A DNA stretch of 64,000 bases. Origin: Streptomyces cylindrosporus (GTDB lineage: Bacteria; Actinomycetota; Actinomycetes; Streptomycetales; Streptomycetaceae). The stretch is taken from positions 496,001 through 560,000 of the forward strand of contig NZ_JALDAY010000005.1 in the NCBI RefSeq assembly GCF_022698165.1, written 5' to 3'. The translations under genes and the position numbers were made by a program. The notes under the pieces were generated by a model. It did not search any database. It worked only from the letters and a program-made list of their open reading frames with translations, and was not told where the DNA came from. Below are positions 49,615 through 57,922 of the stretch, piece after piece (position 1 is the stretch's first letter; every line of letters starts with the position of its first letter).

Positions 49615-51570
49615 ATGGCCTACCAGCCGTCGCAAAAGACAAAGAAGACCGTCCTGGGCATCGGCGGCATCGCGATCCTGGCCGGGCTCAACGCGCCCGC
49701 GGCCCTCGACTTCGCGAGCGAGAAGTACCACGAGTACGAGATCTCCCAGCCGGAGTACCAGGCCAAGTACGGCTCCTGGAGCACGGTCGACATCCCGAAG
49801 CAGTACCGCACCAACGCCATCCACGCGGCGCTCCTGCACACCGGCAAGGTGCTGATCGTCGCCGGTTCGGGCAACGAGCAGAAGAAGTTCGACGCCGGGT
49901 CCTTCGACACGATCCTGTGGGACCCCAGGACCGACACCTTCAAGAAGATCCCCACCCCGGACGACTTCTTCTGCTCCGGACACTCCCAACTCCCCGACGG
50001 CCGCCTGCTGGTGGCCGGCGGCACGGCCCGCTACGAGCGCCTCGACGGCGAGGTGAAGCGGGCCGGCGGCGGTATGCGGGTCAAGAACGAGAACCCCGAC
50101 AAAGCGATCTTCCTCAAGAAGGGCACCCGCTTCAGATCGCCCGCCGGAGTCGAGTACGTCAGCAGGTTCGACGTCACCGTCCCCAAGGCCAAGCGCTCCT
50201 TCAAGGTCACCTACAACGCCCGCGGTGTCATGCAGCCCTGGCAGACCAGGGTCACCGCGAGCGAGGTCCGGGTCTTCGTCGAGGCCGCCGAGCCCGGCCC
50301 GCTGTCGGTCACCGAGAAGCAGTCGCAGTACGACATCGAGGGCCTGACCGGCAAGGACGCCAACAACACCTACGGCCTGAGCGAGAAGATCACCCTCGGC
50401 AAGCAGGACTTCCAAGGGATCCGCGCCGCCTACGAGTTCGACCCGAAGGCCGAGCGGTACATCCCCGTCGACCCGATGCGGAAGGCGCGCTGGTACCCGA
50501 CGCTGGTCGGCCTCGACGACGGACGCGTCCTCGCCGTCTCGGGCCTCGACGACGTCGGGGTCATCGACCCGGGCGACAACGAGATCTACGACCCGAGGAC
50601 CAAGAAGTGGTCGATGGGCCCCAAGCGCTACTTCCCCACCTACCCCGCGCTCTTCCTCACCAAGGGCGGCAAGCTCTTCTACCCGGCCTCCAACGCGGGT
50701 TACGGCCCCGCCGACAAGGGGCGCGAACCCGGTCTGTGGGACCTGAAGACCAACACCTTCACCAAGGTCCCCGGACTGCGCGACCCCGACGAGACCGAGA
50801 CCTCCTCCTCGCTCCTCCTCCCGCCCGCACAGGACCAGAAGGTGATGATCCTGGGCGGCGGAGGCGTCGGCGAGTCCAAGAAGTCGACCCCGCGCACGGC
50901 CGTCGTGGACCTGAAGAAGGCCAACCCGGCCTTCGAGGACGGCCCCAACCTCCCGCAGGGCACGCGCTACCTGAACAGCGTGATCATGCCGGACGACTCC
51001 GTCTTCACCACCAACGGCTCCGAGGACTACCGCGGCCGCAGCGCCAGCAACATTTTCAAGGCGCAGTTCTACGACCCGAGGAGCAATGCCTTCCACGAGG
51101 CGGCGGCCCCCACGGTCGGCCGCAACTACCACTCCGAGGCGCTGCTGCTCCCCGACGGCCGGGTCGCCACCTTCGGCTCCGACCCGCTCTTCGACGACCA
51201 GCAGAACACCAAGCTCGGCCACTTCGAGCAGCGCATGGAGGTCTTCACGCCGCCTCTGCTGCACAAGTACGGCAAGAGCCGGCCGGTGCTGGAGGACGGC
51301 CCGCAGGAGCTCGACAAGCACCACCGGGCGACGTACCGGACGGACCACCCCGACCGGGTGGTGAAGGCCCGACTGATGCGGCCCAGCGCGGTCACCCACA
51401 CCACCGACGTCGAGCAGCGCTCCATCGAGCTGGGCCTGACCAAGGACGCCCACTCGGTGACGGTCGACGTACCGAAGGACCCGGCCCTGGTGCCGCCCGG
51501 CTGGTACATGCTGTTCGTGACGGACGCGCAGGGCACGCCGTCGGAGGCGAAGTGGATCCAGGTCAGGTGA
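49615..51570 (+). CDS. glxA: GlxA-like mononuclear copper radical oxidase
   Basis: The 651-residue protein has an N-terminal membrane anchor (about 13-30) and a galactose-oxidase-type kelch propeller. The radical-copper set is complete. Cys120 (FFCSGH) and Tyr294 (RWYPT), with Trp293 beside it, form the Tyr-Cys cofactor. Axial Tyr505 and His506 lie in GRNYHSEALLLPDGRV, and His595 is in AVTHTTD. GlxA works with CslA in depositing the tip glycan. AGGAGG precedes the ATG. It faces the GH6 gene tail to tail across 21 bases. Confidence 0.93.
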   Translation: MAYQPSQKTKKTVLGIGGIAILAGLNAPAALDFASEKYHEYEISQPEYQAKYGSWSTVDIPKQYRTNAIHAALLHTGKVLIVAGSGNEQKKFDAGSFDTILWDPRTDTFKKIPTPDDFFCSGHSQLPDGRLLVAGGTARYERLDGEVKRAGGGMRVKNENPDKAIFLKKGTRFRSPAGVEYVSRFDVTVPKAKRSFKVTYNARGVMQPWQTRVTASEVRVFVEAAEPGPLSVTEKQSQYDIEGLTGKDANNTYGLSEKITLGKQDFQGIRAAYEFDPKAERYIPVDPMRKARWYPTLVGLDDGRVLAVSGLDDVGVIDPGDNEIYDPRTKKWSMGPKRYFPTYPALFLTKGGKLFYPASNAGYGPADKGREPGLWDLKTNTFTKVPGLRDPDETETSSSLLLPPAQDQKVMILGGGGVGESKKSTPRTAVVDLKKANPAFEDGPNLPQGTRYLNSVIMPDDSVFTTNGSEDYRGRSASNIFKAQFYDPRSNAFHEAAAPTVGRNYHSEALLLPDGRVATFGSDPLFDDQQNTKLGHFEQRMEVFTPPLLHKYGKSRPVLEDGPQELDKHHRATYRTDHPDRVVKARLMRPSAVTHTTDVEQRSIELGLTKDAHSVTVDVPKDPALVPPGWYMLFVTDAQGTPSEAKWIQVR

Positions 51571-51591
51571 ACTCCCGGACCACGTCTTGGA

Positions 51592-52584
51592 CTACGCCTT
51601 GGAGTTGCGTGCCAGCTCCAGGGCGTACTCCGGCCACCACTGCCCGGCGTCGGGGCCGCCCTCGCAGGTGCCGTCCGACTCCCCGGGCCGCTTGATCCAC
51701 AGGTAGGCGTCCACGGCGGGTTCCCCGGTGTCGGTCGTCGGGCGGGTGCCGAGGGCGCGCCCCGGCGGGTTGCACCAGGCACCCGGCAGGGGGCCCTTCC
51801 CGTTGCGGCTGGTGTCGATGACGAAGTGCTTGCCGCCGAGGTCGCCGGAGAGCTGGAGGCCGTACTTCCTGGTGCGTTCGTTCGTCTGGAAGTTGGAGAC
51901 GTTGAGCGAGAAGCCGTCGGCCTTCTCGATGCCGGCCCGCTTCAGCGGCTCGACCAGTTTCCACGGTTCGCGGATCCAGGACGGATTGCCCGCGTCCAGA
52001 TAGACCTTCGTGTTCGGCTGCTGCTTCAGCCGGACGACCGCCTCGCTCAGCAGCTGCTCGCGCTCGTCGTGGTACTCGGCGGGCGTGCAGCCGTCCACGA
52101 TGTGGGACACGGCGTCCGGCTCCAGGACCACCAGCGCCTTGCTGTCCCCGAGCGCCTCCGCGAACTTCCCGATCCAGGCCCGGTAGGCGTCCGCGTCGGC
52201 CGCGCCGCCCGCCGAGTGCTGGCCGCAGTCGCGGTGCGGGATGTCGTACGCCACGAAGAGCGCCGTACGGCCCTCGGAGGTGGCGGACGCGGTGGCCGCG
52301 CGGACCACGGGGCCGGGGTCGATCTCGCCGGCCGGCCACAGCGCGGCCGGCTCGTCGGCGATCTTCGCGAGCAGCTCGGCGTCCTTGGTCCGGCCCTCCC
52401 GCCGCCAGATCTGGATCTGCTCGGCGGCGTTGCTCGCCGGGTCGACCCAGAAGGGCGTCGAGGTGTCCGGGCTCGTGGAGGCGGCGCCCGCGACGGAGGC
52501 CTCGTCGACGCCGGATCCGGACGAGCAGCCCGCCGCGAGCCCGAGGAGTGCGAGAGTCGCGAAGGTGTGGATCAGCCGGGACAT
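51592..52584 (-). CDS. Family 6 glycoside hydrolase lipoprotein
   Basis: The 330-residue protein is an endoglucanase-type GH6 enzyme anchored as a lipoprotein (lipobox LAAGC, Cys20). GH6 features include the LVVLEPDAV strand with its catalytic-region aspartate, VYLDAGNPSW, FSLNVSNF and the substrate-binding AWCNPPGRALG. There is no cellulose-binding module. In S. coelicolor a GH6 gene accompanies cslA-glxA and is thought to trim the glycan. The same partnership is seen here, with convergent orientation. Confidence 0.92.
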   Translation of the reverse strand: MSRLIHTFATLALLGLAAGCSSGSGVDEASVAGAASTSPDTSTPFWVDPASNAAEQIQIWRREGRTKDAELLAKIADEPAALWPAGEIDPGPVVRAATASATSEGRTALFVAYDIPHRDCGQHSAGGAADADAYRAWIGKFAEALGDSKALVVLEPDAVSHIVDGCTPAEYHDEREQLLSEAVVRLKQQPNTKVYLDAGNPSWIREPWKLVEPLKRAGIEKADGFSLNVSNFQTNERTRKYGLQLSGDLGGKHFVIDTSRNGKGPLPGAWCNPPGRALGTRPTTDTGEPAVDAYLWIKRPGESDGTCEGGPDAGQWWPEYALELARNSKA

Positions 52585-52719
52585 GCCGCTCCCTTGGGCG
52601 AGGGTGACGTTCAGTGACGATTTGTCGCCAATCGTGACACAACGCCATGGGGGCGGCCGGAACCGACATGACCTCGATGGAGGCCGGGTGGACGGCTCGG
52701 ACCGAAAGGCGAGACGGGG

Positions 52720-52748
52720 CTGACCACCATGTGACCGGCCGGTAAGGT
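52720..52748 (+). promoter_or_regulatory. Promoter of the MarR gene, probably leaderless
   Basis: A -35 CTGACC (52720-52725) and a -10 TAAGGT (52743-52748) are spaced by 17 bases. The GTG start follows only 7 bases after the -10, so the transcript should begin at or near the start codon. No ribosome binding site is visible. Confidence 0.6.
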
Positions 52749-52755
52749 CGATGGC

Positions 52756-53265
52756 GTGCCGAAGCCGCTCAGTCTCCCCTTCGATCCCATCGCCCGCGCC
52801 GACGAACTCTGGAAGCAGCGCTGGGGGAACGTGCCGTCCATGGCGGCCATCACCTCGATCATGCGCGCGCACCAGATCCTGCTCGCCGAGGTCGACGCGG
52901 TGGTGAAGCCGTACGGGCTCACGTTCGCGCGGTACGAGGCGCTGGTGCTGCTCACCTTCTCCAAGGAGGGCGAGCTGACCATGTCGAAGATCGGCGAGCG
53001 CCTGATGGTGCACCCCACGTCGGTGACGAACACGGTCGACCGCCTGGTCAAGTCCGGCCTGGTCGCCAAGCGCCCCAACCCGAACGACGGCCGCGGCACC
53101 CTCGCGGTCATCACCGACAAGGGCCGCGAGGTCGTCGAGTCGGCCACGCGCGACCTGATGGCGATGGACTTCGGCCTGGGCGTCTACGACGCGGAGGAAT
53201 GCGCCGAGATCTTCGCGATGCTGCGCCCGCTGAGGGTGGCGGCGAGCGACTTCGACGAGGACTGA
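52756..53265 (+). CDS. MarR-family regulator
   Basis: The 169-residue protein has a MarR winged helix: LLAEVDAVVKPYGLTFARYEALVLLTFSKEGELTMSKIGERLMVHPTSVTNTVDRLVKSGLV, in part, then PNPNDGRGTLAVITDKG as the wing. It has an acidic N- and C-terminus. It precedes the second DUF3817 gene by 46 bases in the same direction. Its targets are unknown. Confidence 0.92.
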   Translation: MPKPLSLPFDPIARADELWKQRWGNVPSMAAITSIMRAHQILLAEVDAVVKPYGLTFARYEALVLLTFSKEGELTMSKIGERLMVHPTSVTNTVDRLVKSGLVAKRPNPNDGRGTLAVITDKGREVVESATRDLMAMDFGLGVYDAEECAEIFAMLRPLRVAASDFDED

Positions 53266-53311
53266 CCACCCGGCCCAAGATCTCCCGGAACCGGCGGTTA
53301 CGCTCGACGGC

Positions 53312-53650
53312 ATGAAGAAGAGCGTGCTGACCCGCTACCGCGTCCTGGCCTACGTCACGGGTGTCCTGCTGGTGCTGCTGTGCCTGAGCATGATCGCCAA
53401 GTACGGCCTGGACATCGACGGTGCGGCGGACTTCACCCGCGTCGTCGCCATCGCCCACGGCTGGCTCTACGTCGTCTACCTGATCTTCGCCTTCGACCTG
53501 GGCTCCAAGGCGAAGTGGCCGGTCGGCAAGCAGCTCTGGGTCCTGCTTGCAGGAACGATTCCAACGGCCGCCTTCTTCGTCGAGCGCAAGATCACCCACG
53601 AGCTGGAGGGCGCGGTCGCCGACCAGTCCCCGGCCGTCGCGAAGGCGTAG
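53312..53650 (+). CDS. DUF3817 membrane protein, second copy
   Basis: The 112-residue protein has three membrane helices and the family signature: YRVLAYVTGVLLVLLCLSMIAKYG, AHGWLYVVYLIFAFDLGSKAKW and GTIPTAAFFVERKI. A -10-like TACGCT (53299-53304) lies 7 bases before the ATG, again suggesting a leaderless message. It is a distant paralogue of the DUF3817 gene at 44.8 kb. Confidence 0.88.
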   Translation: MKKSVLTRYRVLAYVTGVLLVLLCLSMIAKYGLDIDGAADFTRVVAIAHGWLYVVYLIFAFDLGSKAKWPVGKQLWVLLAGTIPTAAFFVERKITHELEGAVADQSPAVAKA

Positions 53651-53693
53651 CCCACACCGCCGTACGAGTCGCGTGCGGCGGTCGCTCATCGAC

Positions 53694-53717
53694 ATTTAGT
53701 CGGACGTCCTAGTAAAT
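53694..53717 (+). promoter_or_regulatory. Imperfect palindrome in front of icmA
   Basis: A 24-base palindrome is centred on the perfect 8-mer GGACGTCC (53702-53709). ATTTA at 53694-53698 mirrors TAAAT at 53713-53717, with only two mismatched pairs between. It ends 8 bases before the icmA ATG. It is a good candidate operator for a regulator of the mutase gene. The TetR gene downstream of icmA could encode that regulator, but this is not shown. Confidence 0.6.
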
Positions 53718-53725
53718 TCGAGGGT

Positions 53726-55426
53726 ATGGACGCTGACGCCATCGAGGAGGGTCGCCTTCGTTGGCAGGCCCGGTTCGACGCCTCGCGGACGCGGGAGGCG
53801 GACTTCACGACGGTTTCCGGGGATGCCGTCCAGGCCGTGTACGGGCCCCGGGGCGGGGATGTGTACCAGGGGTTCGAGCGGATCGGGTGGCCGGGGGAGT
53901 TCCCGTTCACGCGGGGGCTCTACTCCACGGGGTACCGGGGGCGGACCTGGACCATCCGGCAGTTCGCCGGGTTCGGGAACGCCGAGCAGACCAATGAGCG
54001 GTACCGGATGATCCTCCGGAGCGGGGGTGGGGGTCTCTCCGTAGCTTTCGACATGCCGACCCTCATGGGGCGGGACAGCGACGATCCGCGCTCGCTCGGG
54101 GAGGTCGGGCACTGCGGGGTCGCCATCGACTCCGCCGCCGACATGGAGGTGCTGTTCCGGGGCATCCCGCTGGGGGATGTGACCACCTCGATGACCATCA
54201 GCGGGCCCGCCGTGCCCGTCTTCTGCATGTATCTCGTCGCCGCCGAACGGCAGGGCGTCGATCCCGCCGTCCTCAACGGGACCCTCCAGACCGACATCTT
54301 CAAGGAGTACATCGCCCAGAAGGAGTGGCTCTTCCAGCCCGAGCCCCATCTGCGGCTGATCGGCGACCTCATGGAGTACTGCGCCGCCGGGATCCCCGAC
54401 TACAAGCCGCTGTCCGTGTCCGGCTACCACATCCGGGAGGCCGGGGCCACGGCCGCACAGGAGCTCGCCTACACCCTCGCCGACGGATTCGCGTACGTGG
54501 AGCTGGGGTTGAGCCGTGGGCTGGATGTGGATGTGTTCGCGCCCGGGCTCTCCTTCTTCTTCGACGCCCACGTCGACTTCTTCGAGGAGATCGCCAAGTT
54601 CCGCGCGGCGCGCCGCATTTGGGCGCGGTGGATGCGGGACGTGTACGGGGCGCGGTCCGAGAAGGCGCAGTGGCTGCGCTTCCACACCCAGACCGCCGGA
54701 GTCTCGCTGACCGCGCAGCAGCCGTACAACAACGTGGTGCGTACGGCCGTGGAGGCCCTCGCCGCCGTGCTCGGCGGGACCAACTCGCTGCACACCAACG
54801 CCCTGGACGAGACCCTCGCCCTGCCGAGCGAGCAGGCCGCCGAGATCGCGCTCAGGACCCAGCAGGTGCTGATGGAGGAGACCGGCGTCGCCAACGTGGC
54901 GGATCCGCTGGGCGGTTCGTGGTTCGTCGAGCAGCTGACGGACCGGATCGAGGCCGACGCCGAGAGGATCTTCGAGCAGATCAAGGAGCGCGGACTGCGG
55001 GCGCATCCCGACGGGCGGCACCCGATCGGGCCCGTCACCTCCGGGATCCTGCGCGGGATCGAGGACGGCTGGTTCACCGGCGAGATCGCCGAGTCCGCCT
55101 TCAAGTACCAGCAGGCGCTGGAGAAGGGCGAGAAGAAGGTCGTCGGGGTGAACGTCCACACCGGCTCCGTCACCGGCGACCTGGAGATCCTGCGGGTCGG
55201 CCACGAGGTGGAGCGGGAACAGGTGCGGATCCTGGGCGAGCGGAAGGACTCGCGGGACGACGGCGCGGTGCGGGGCGCGCTCGACGCGATGCTCGCCGCC
55301 GCGCGCGGCGGCACCAACATGATCGAGCCGATGCTGGACGCCGTACGGGCCGAGGCGACGCTCGGGGAGATCTGCGGGGCGCTGCGGGACGAGTGGGGGA
55401 CGTACACCGAGCCGGCGGGCTTCTAG
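53726..55426 (+). CDS. icmA: Isobutyryl-CoA mutase large subunit
   Basis: IcmA with a small B12-binding subunit interconverts isobutyryl-CoA and n-butyryl-CoA, feeding polyketide precursor supply. The product is 566 residues, the size of the large subunit alone, so the cobalamin domain is separate and not encoded in this window. Residues Phe80 (TIRQFAGF) and Gln198 (YIAQKEW) are the pair that marks isobutyryl-CoA mutase; methylmalonyl-CoA mutase has Tyr and Arg there. Its TAG overlaps the TAG of the convergent TetR gene in CTAG at 55423-55426. Confidence 0.95.
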   Translation: MDADAIEEGRLRWQARFDASRTREADFTTVSGDAVQAVYGPRGGDVYQGFERIGWPGEFPFTRGLYSTGYRGRTWTIRQFAGFGNAEQTNERYRMILRSGGGGLSVAFDMPTLMGRDSDDPRSLGEVGHCGVAIDSAADMEVLFRGIPLGDVTTSMTISGPAVPVFCMYLVAAERQGVDPAVLNGTLQTDIFKEYIAQKEWLFQPEPHLRLIGDLMEYCAAGIPDYKPLSVSGYHIREAGATAAQELAYTLADGFAYVELGLSRGLDVDVFAPGLSFFFDAHVDFFEEIAKFRAARRIWARWMRDVYGARSEKAQWLRFHTQTAGVSLTAQQPYNNVVRTAVEALAAVLGGTNSLHTNALDETLALPSEQAAEIALRTQQVLMEETGVANVADPLGGSWFVEQLTDRIEADAERIFEQIKERGLRAHPDGRHPIGPVTSGILRGIEDGWFTGEIAESAFKYQQALEKGEKKVVGVNVHTGSVTGDLEILRVGHEVEREQVRILGERKDSRDDGAVRGALDAMLAAARGGTNMIEPMLDAVRAEATLGEICGALRDEWGTYTEPAGF

Positions 55427-56052
55427 GGAGCCTGCGAGGCTCCCGACAGGCCCAGCAGCAGGACCCGCGTGAAGCTGCGCACCCACTCCTCGTCCGCCGG
55501 TTCCGCGCTCACCAGCGTGCGGTGCACCACCGCGCCCGCCACCACGTCGAAGATCAGGTCGACCGTCCGGGCCGCCTCCCCGGGATCCGTCTCCGCGGGC
55601 AGCTCGCCGCGTCGCTGCGCCCGCGCCCGGCCCTCCAGGACCAGACGCTTCTGGCGGTCCACGATCGACTCCCGGATCCGCTCCCGCAGCGCGTCGTCGC
55701 GGATGGACTCCGCGACCACCGCCATCAGACCGCTCTTGGCCTCCGGACGGGCCAGGATCGCCGCGAACTGAAGGACCACGCCCTCGATGTCCGCGGCCAG
55801 CGTGCCCCGGTCGGGCAGCCGCAGCTCGTCGAAGAGCTCCGCGACCGCGTCGACGACCAGCTCGTTCTTGCCGGCCCAGCGGCGGTACAGCGTGGTCTTC
55901 GCGACCCCGGCCCGCATCGCCACGTCTCCCAGCGTGAGCTTGGACCAGCCCAGCTCCACCAGCGCCTCCCGGGTCGCCGCGAGGATCGCGGCGTCGGCCT
56001 TGGCGTTGCGCGGGCGTCCGGTGGCGCGTGGGGCGGGAGTGCGGCTCTGCAT
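55423..56052 (-). CDS. TetR-family regulator
   Basis: The 209-residue protein has the TetR helix-turn-helix (about residues 18-64: ILAATREALVELGWSKLTLGDVAMRAGVAKTTLYRRWAGKNELV). A helical regulatory domain follows. I start at the ATG at 56052; a TATGGT -10-like box just upstream suggests a leaderless transcript. The longer open frame to 56241 has no conserved sequence. It shares its stop tetranucleotide with icmA. Targets are unknown; icmA and the thioredoxin gene are neighbours. Confidence 0.9.
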   Translation of the reverse strand: MQSRTPAPRATGRPRNAKADAAILAATREALVELGWSKLTLGDVAMRAGVAKTTLYRRWAGKNELVVDAVAELFDELRLPDRGTLAADIEGVVLQFAAILARPEAKSGLMAVVAESIRDDALRERIRESIVDRQKRLVLEGRARAQRRGELPAETDPGEAARTVDLIFDVVAGAVVHRTLVSAEPADEEWVRSFTRVLLLGLSGASQAP

Positions 56053-56296
56053 CCCATGACCATAACGGGCGGTTCGTGTGAGGCCGTGAGGGAGATCACC
56101 AGGGGGTGGTACCGGGGAGGCACCCGGTGCCATTACGCTACGACTCGTAGCGAAAGCTCGTGAGTGACTCCACGGGCGACGACCACGGGCGTGGGGTGGG
56201 GACCCGGCGCCGACAGCACGATGTTCAACGGCGAACGGCACGACCGGCTTTCACAACGCTTTTCACTTGCGCGCGGGATCGGGGGAGGATAGACGC

Positions 56297-57277
56297 ATGC
56301 AGCCACGGAACATGTCCATGAGCGGAGTCGTCGACCTCGCCGCGGTGAAGGCGGCCCAGGAGGCCAAGGCGAAGGCGGAGCAGGCGCGCGCCGAAGCGGC
56401 CCGGCAGGGCGGCGGCCCGGGCGCCGTATCCCCGGCCGACCTGGTGATCGACGTAGACGAGGCCGGGTTCGAGCGCGACGTCCTGCAGCGGTCCACCGAA
56501 GTGCCCGTCGTCATCGACTTCTGGGCCGAGTGGTGCGAGCCCTGCAAGCAGCTGAGCCCGGTGCTGGAGCGGCTCGCCGTCGAGTACAACGGGCGCTTCC
56601 TCCTTGCCAAGATCGATGTCGACGCCAACCAGATGCTGATGCAGCAGTTCGGGATCCAGGGGATCCCGGCCGTCTTCGCCGTGGTGGCGGGGCAGGCGCT
56701 GCCGCTCTTCCAGGGCGCCGCGAGCGAGCCGCAGATCCGGCAGACCCTCGACCAGCTGGTGCAGGTCGCCGAGCAGCGCTTCGGACTGACCGGTCTGGCG
56801 GTCGACCCCGAGGCCGAGCCCGGCGGTGCGCGCGAGGCCGTCGAGGCGGAGCCCGTCGGCCCGTACGACGCCCTCCTCGAAGCGGCCGTACAGGCCCTGG
56901 ATTCAGGGGATCTGGGCGGTGCGGTGCAGGCGTACAAGAACGTGCTGAGCGACGACCCGGGCAACCCGGAGGCCAAACTCGGGCTCGCGCAGGCCGAGTT
57001 GCTCCAGCGGGTGCAGGGCGTCGACCCGCAGAAGGTGCGCAAGGACGCGGCCGACCGGCCGGCCGACGCCGAGGCGCAGATCCTCGCGGCGGACCTCGAT
57101 CTGGTCGGCGGTCATGTGGAGGACGCCTTCGGACGGCTCATCGACACCGTACGGCGCACGGCCGGTGACGAGCGGGACACGGTACGTCTGCGACTGCTGG
57201 AGCTTTTCGAGGTGGTCGGGGCGGATGATCCGCGTGTGGCGACGGCCCGCAGGGCGCTTGCGCGTGCGCTGTTCTGA
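56297..57277 (+). CDS. Thioredoxin-fold protein with TPR-like C-terminus (YbbN/CnoX type)
   Basis: The 326-residue protein has a charged Ala-rich N-terminus and a thioredoxin domain (about 48-160) with active site Cys80-Glu-Pro-Cys83 (WCEPCK) and the cis-proline loop GIQGIPAVF. A tetratricopeptide-like C-terminal half (about 190-326) follows. The arrangement matches YbbN/CnoX-type chaperedoxins, which guard proteins under oxidative stress, though many of those lack both cysteines. GGGGGAGG precedes the ATG at 56297. It is monocistronic. Confidence 0.92.
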   Translation: MQPRNMSMSGVVDLAAVKAAQEAKAKAEQARAEAARQGGGPGAVSPADLVIDVDEAGFERDVLQRSTEVPVVIDFWAEWCEPCKQLSPVLERLAVEYNGRFLLAKIDVDANQMLMQQFGIQGIPAVFAVVAGQALPLFQGAASEPQIRQTLDQLVQVAEQRFGLTGLAVDPEAEPGGAREAVEAEPVGPYDALLEAAVQALDSGDLGGAVQAYKNVLSDDPGNPEAKLGLAQAELLQRVQGVDPQKVRKDAADRPADAEAQILAADLDLVGGHVEDAFGRLIDTVRRTAGDERDTVRLRLLELFEVVGADDPRVATARRALARALF

Positions 57278-57922
57278 CGGGGCGGCGGCCCGGTTCTGAC
57301 CAGTCGCTAAACGTCACGGCATGTGATGCCCAAGTGAAAGATTTGCCGACGGGATGTCACTGCGGCCGCGCTTTACCAAAACTTGGTAATCGCGGCCGCT
57401 GTTACTGCGAGTAAGTTACGGGCGTTGATCTGTCGGATTCTGTCCATTCATCAACGTCTTTGTCCTCCCCCTCGACTGCACCCTGCGTCGCCACCCGAGA
57501 CCTGTGGGTCGTTGTTCGGTTATCCCGCCGTTACTACCCAGTAACGAAGCCCCTTGTGCGGGCGGCGAGAATGCACCACGATCGGCGACGCTCGGTCCAT
57601 TCCCGTACCCCGACAGCCGGTCGGGTCGCGGGGGTTCCTGGGTCCCCACCGAGCAGAGTTCGGCGTCACTGGCGCCGGCTCTTGGGCAGGGGGGTCTTCG
57701 CCCAACGGCGAAGCCTGTCCAGCAAGGTTGTGCGTGATGCGTGTCAGGCGCGACCAGTGGTTGTCGCTCGGGGGTGATCGCCGGTGATCGGTGCGCGGTT
57801 CGCGCCTCCGAGTGCGGGCGCTCTCCTTCCCGAGGACGTAGCACTTCTCCCATCCCTGCCCGGCTGAGCCGCCAACTGGGGCTAGTCAGGGTCAGGAGAT
57901 GTACGTCCGAGAAGGAGGAAAT
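57278..57922 (+). promoter_or_regulatory. Palindrome-rich 645-base region upstream of the DUF6230 operon
   Basis: No gene is evident. Three palindromes share a TTAC...GTAA pattern: TTACCAA-AAC-TTGGTAA (57373-57389), TTACT-GCG-AGTAA (57402-57414) and the perfect CGTTACT-ACCC-AGTAACG (57529-57546). The first sits between two GCGGCCGC octamers (57362-57369 and 57392-57399), making a larger cruciform-capable repeat. The DUF6230 start has AAGGAGG. The pattern suggests several copies of one operator for a dimeric regulator. No promoter hexamers are certain. Confidence 0.65.

Noticed and set aside
45607..52584. The block considered as a mobile genetic island
   Set aside because: No integrase, transposase, tRNA or flanking direct repeats are visible, and base composition looks like the rest of the window. 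Only synteny could show insertion.
53726..55426. Methylmalonyl-CoA mutase considered for the mutase gene
   Set aside because: The length of 566 residues and the Phe80/Gln198 pair fit isobutyryl-CoA mutase, not methylmalonyl-CoA mutase.
57278..57898. Several short + strand frames in the long gap before the DUF6230 gene
   Set aside because: They lack ribosome binding sites, overlap one another in different frames and cross the palindromes. None resembles a protein.
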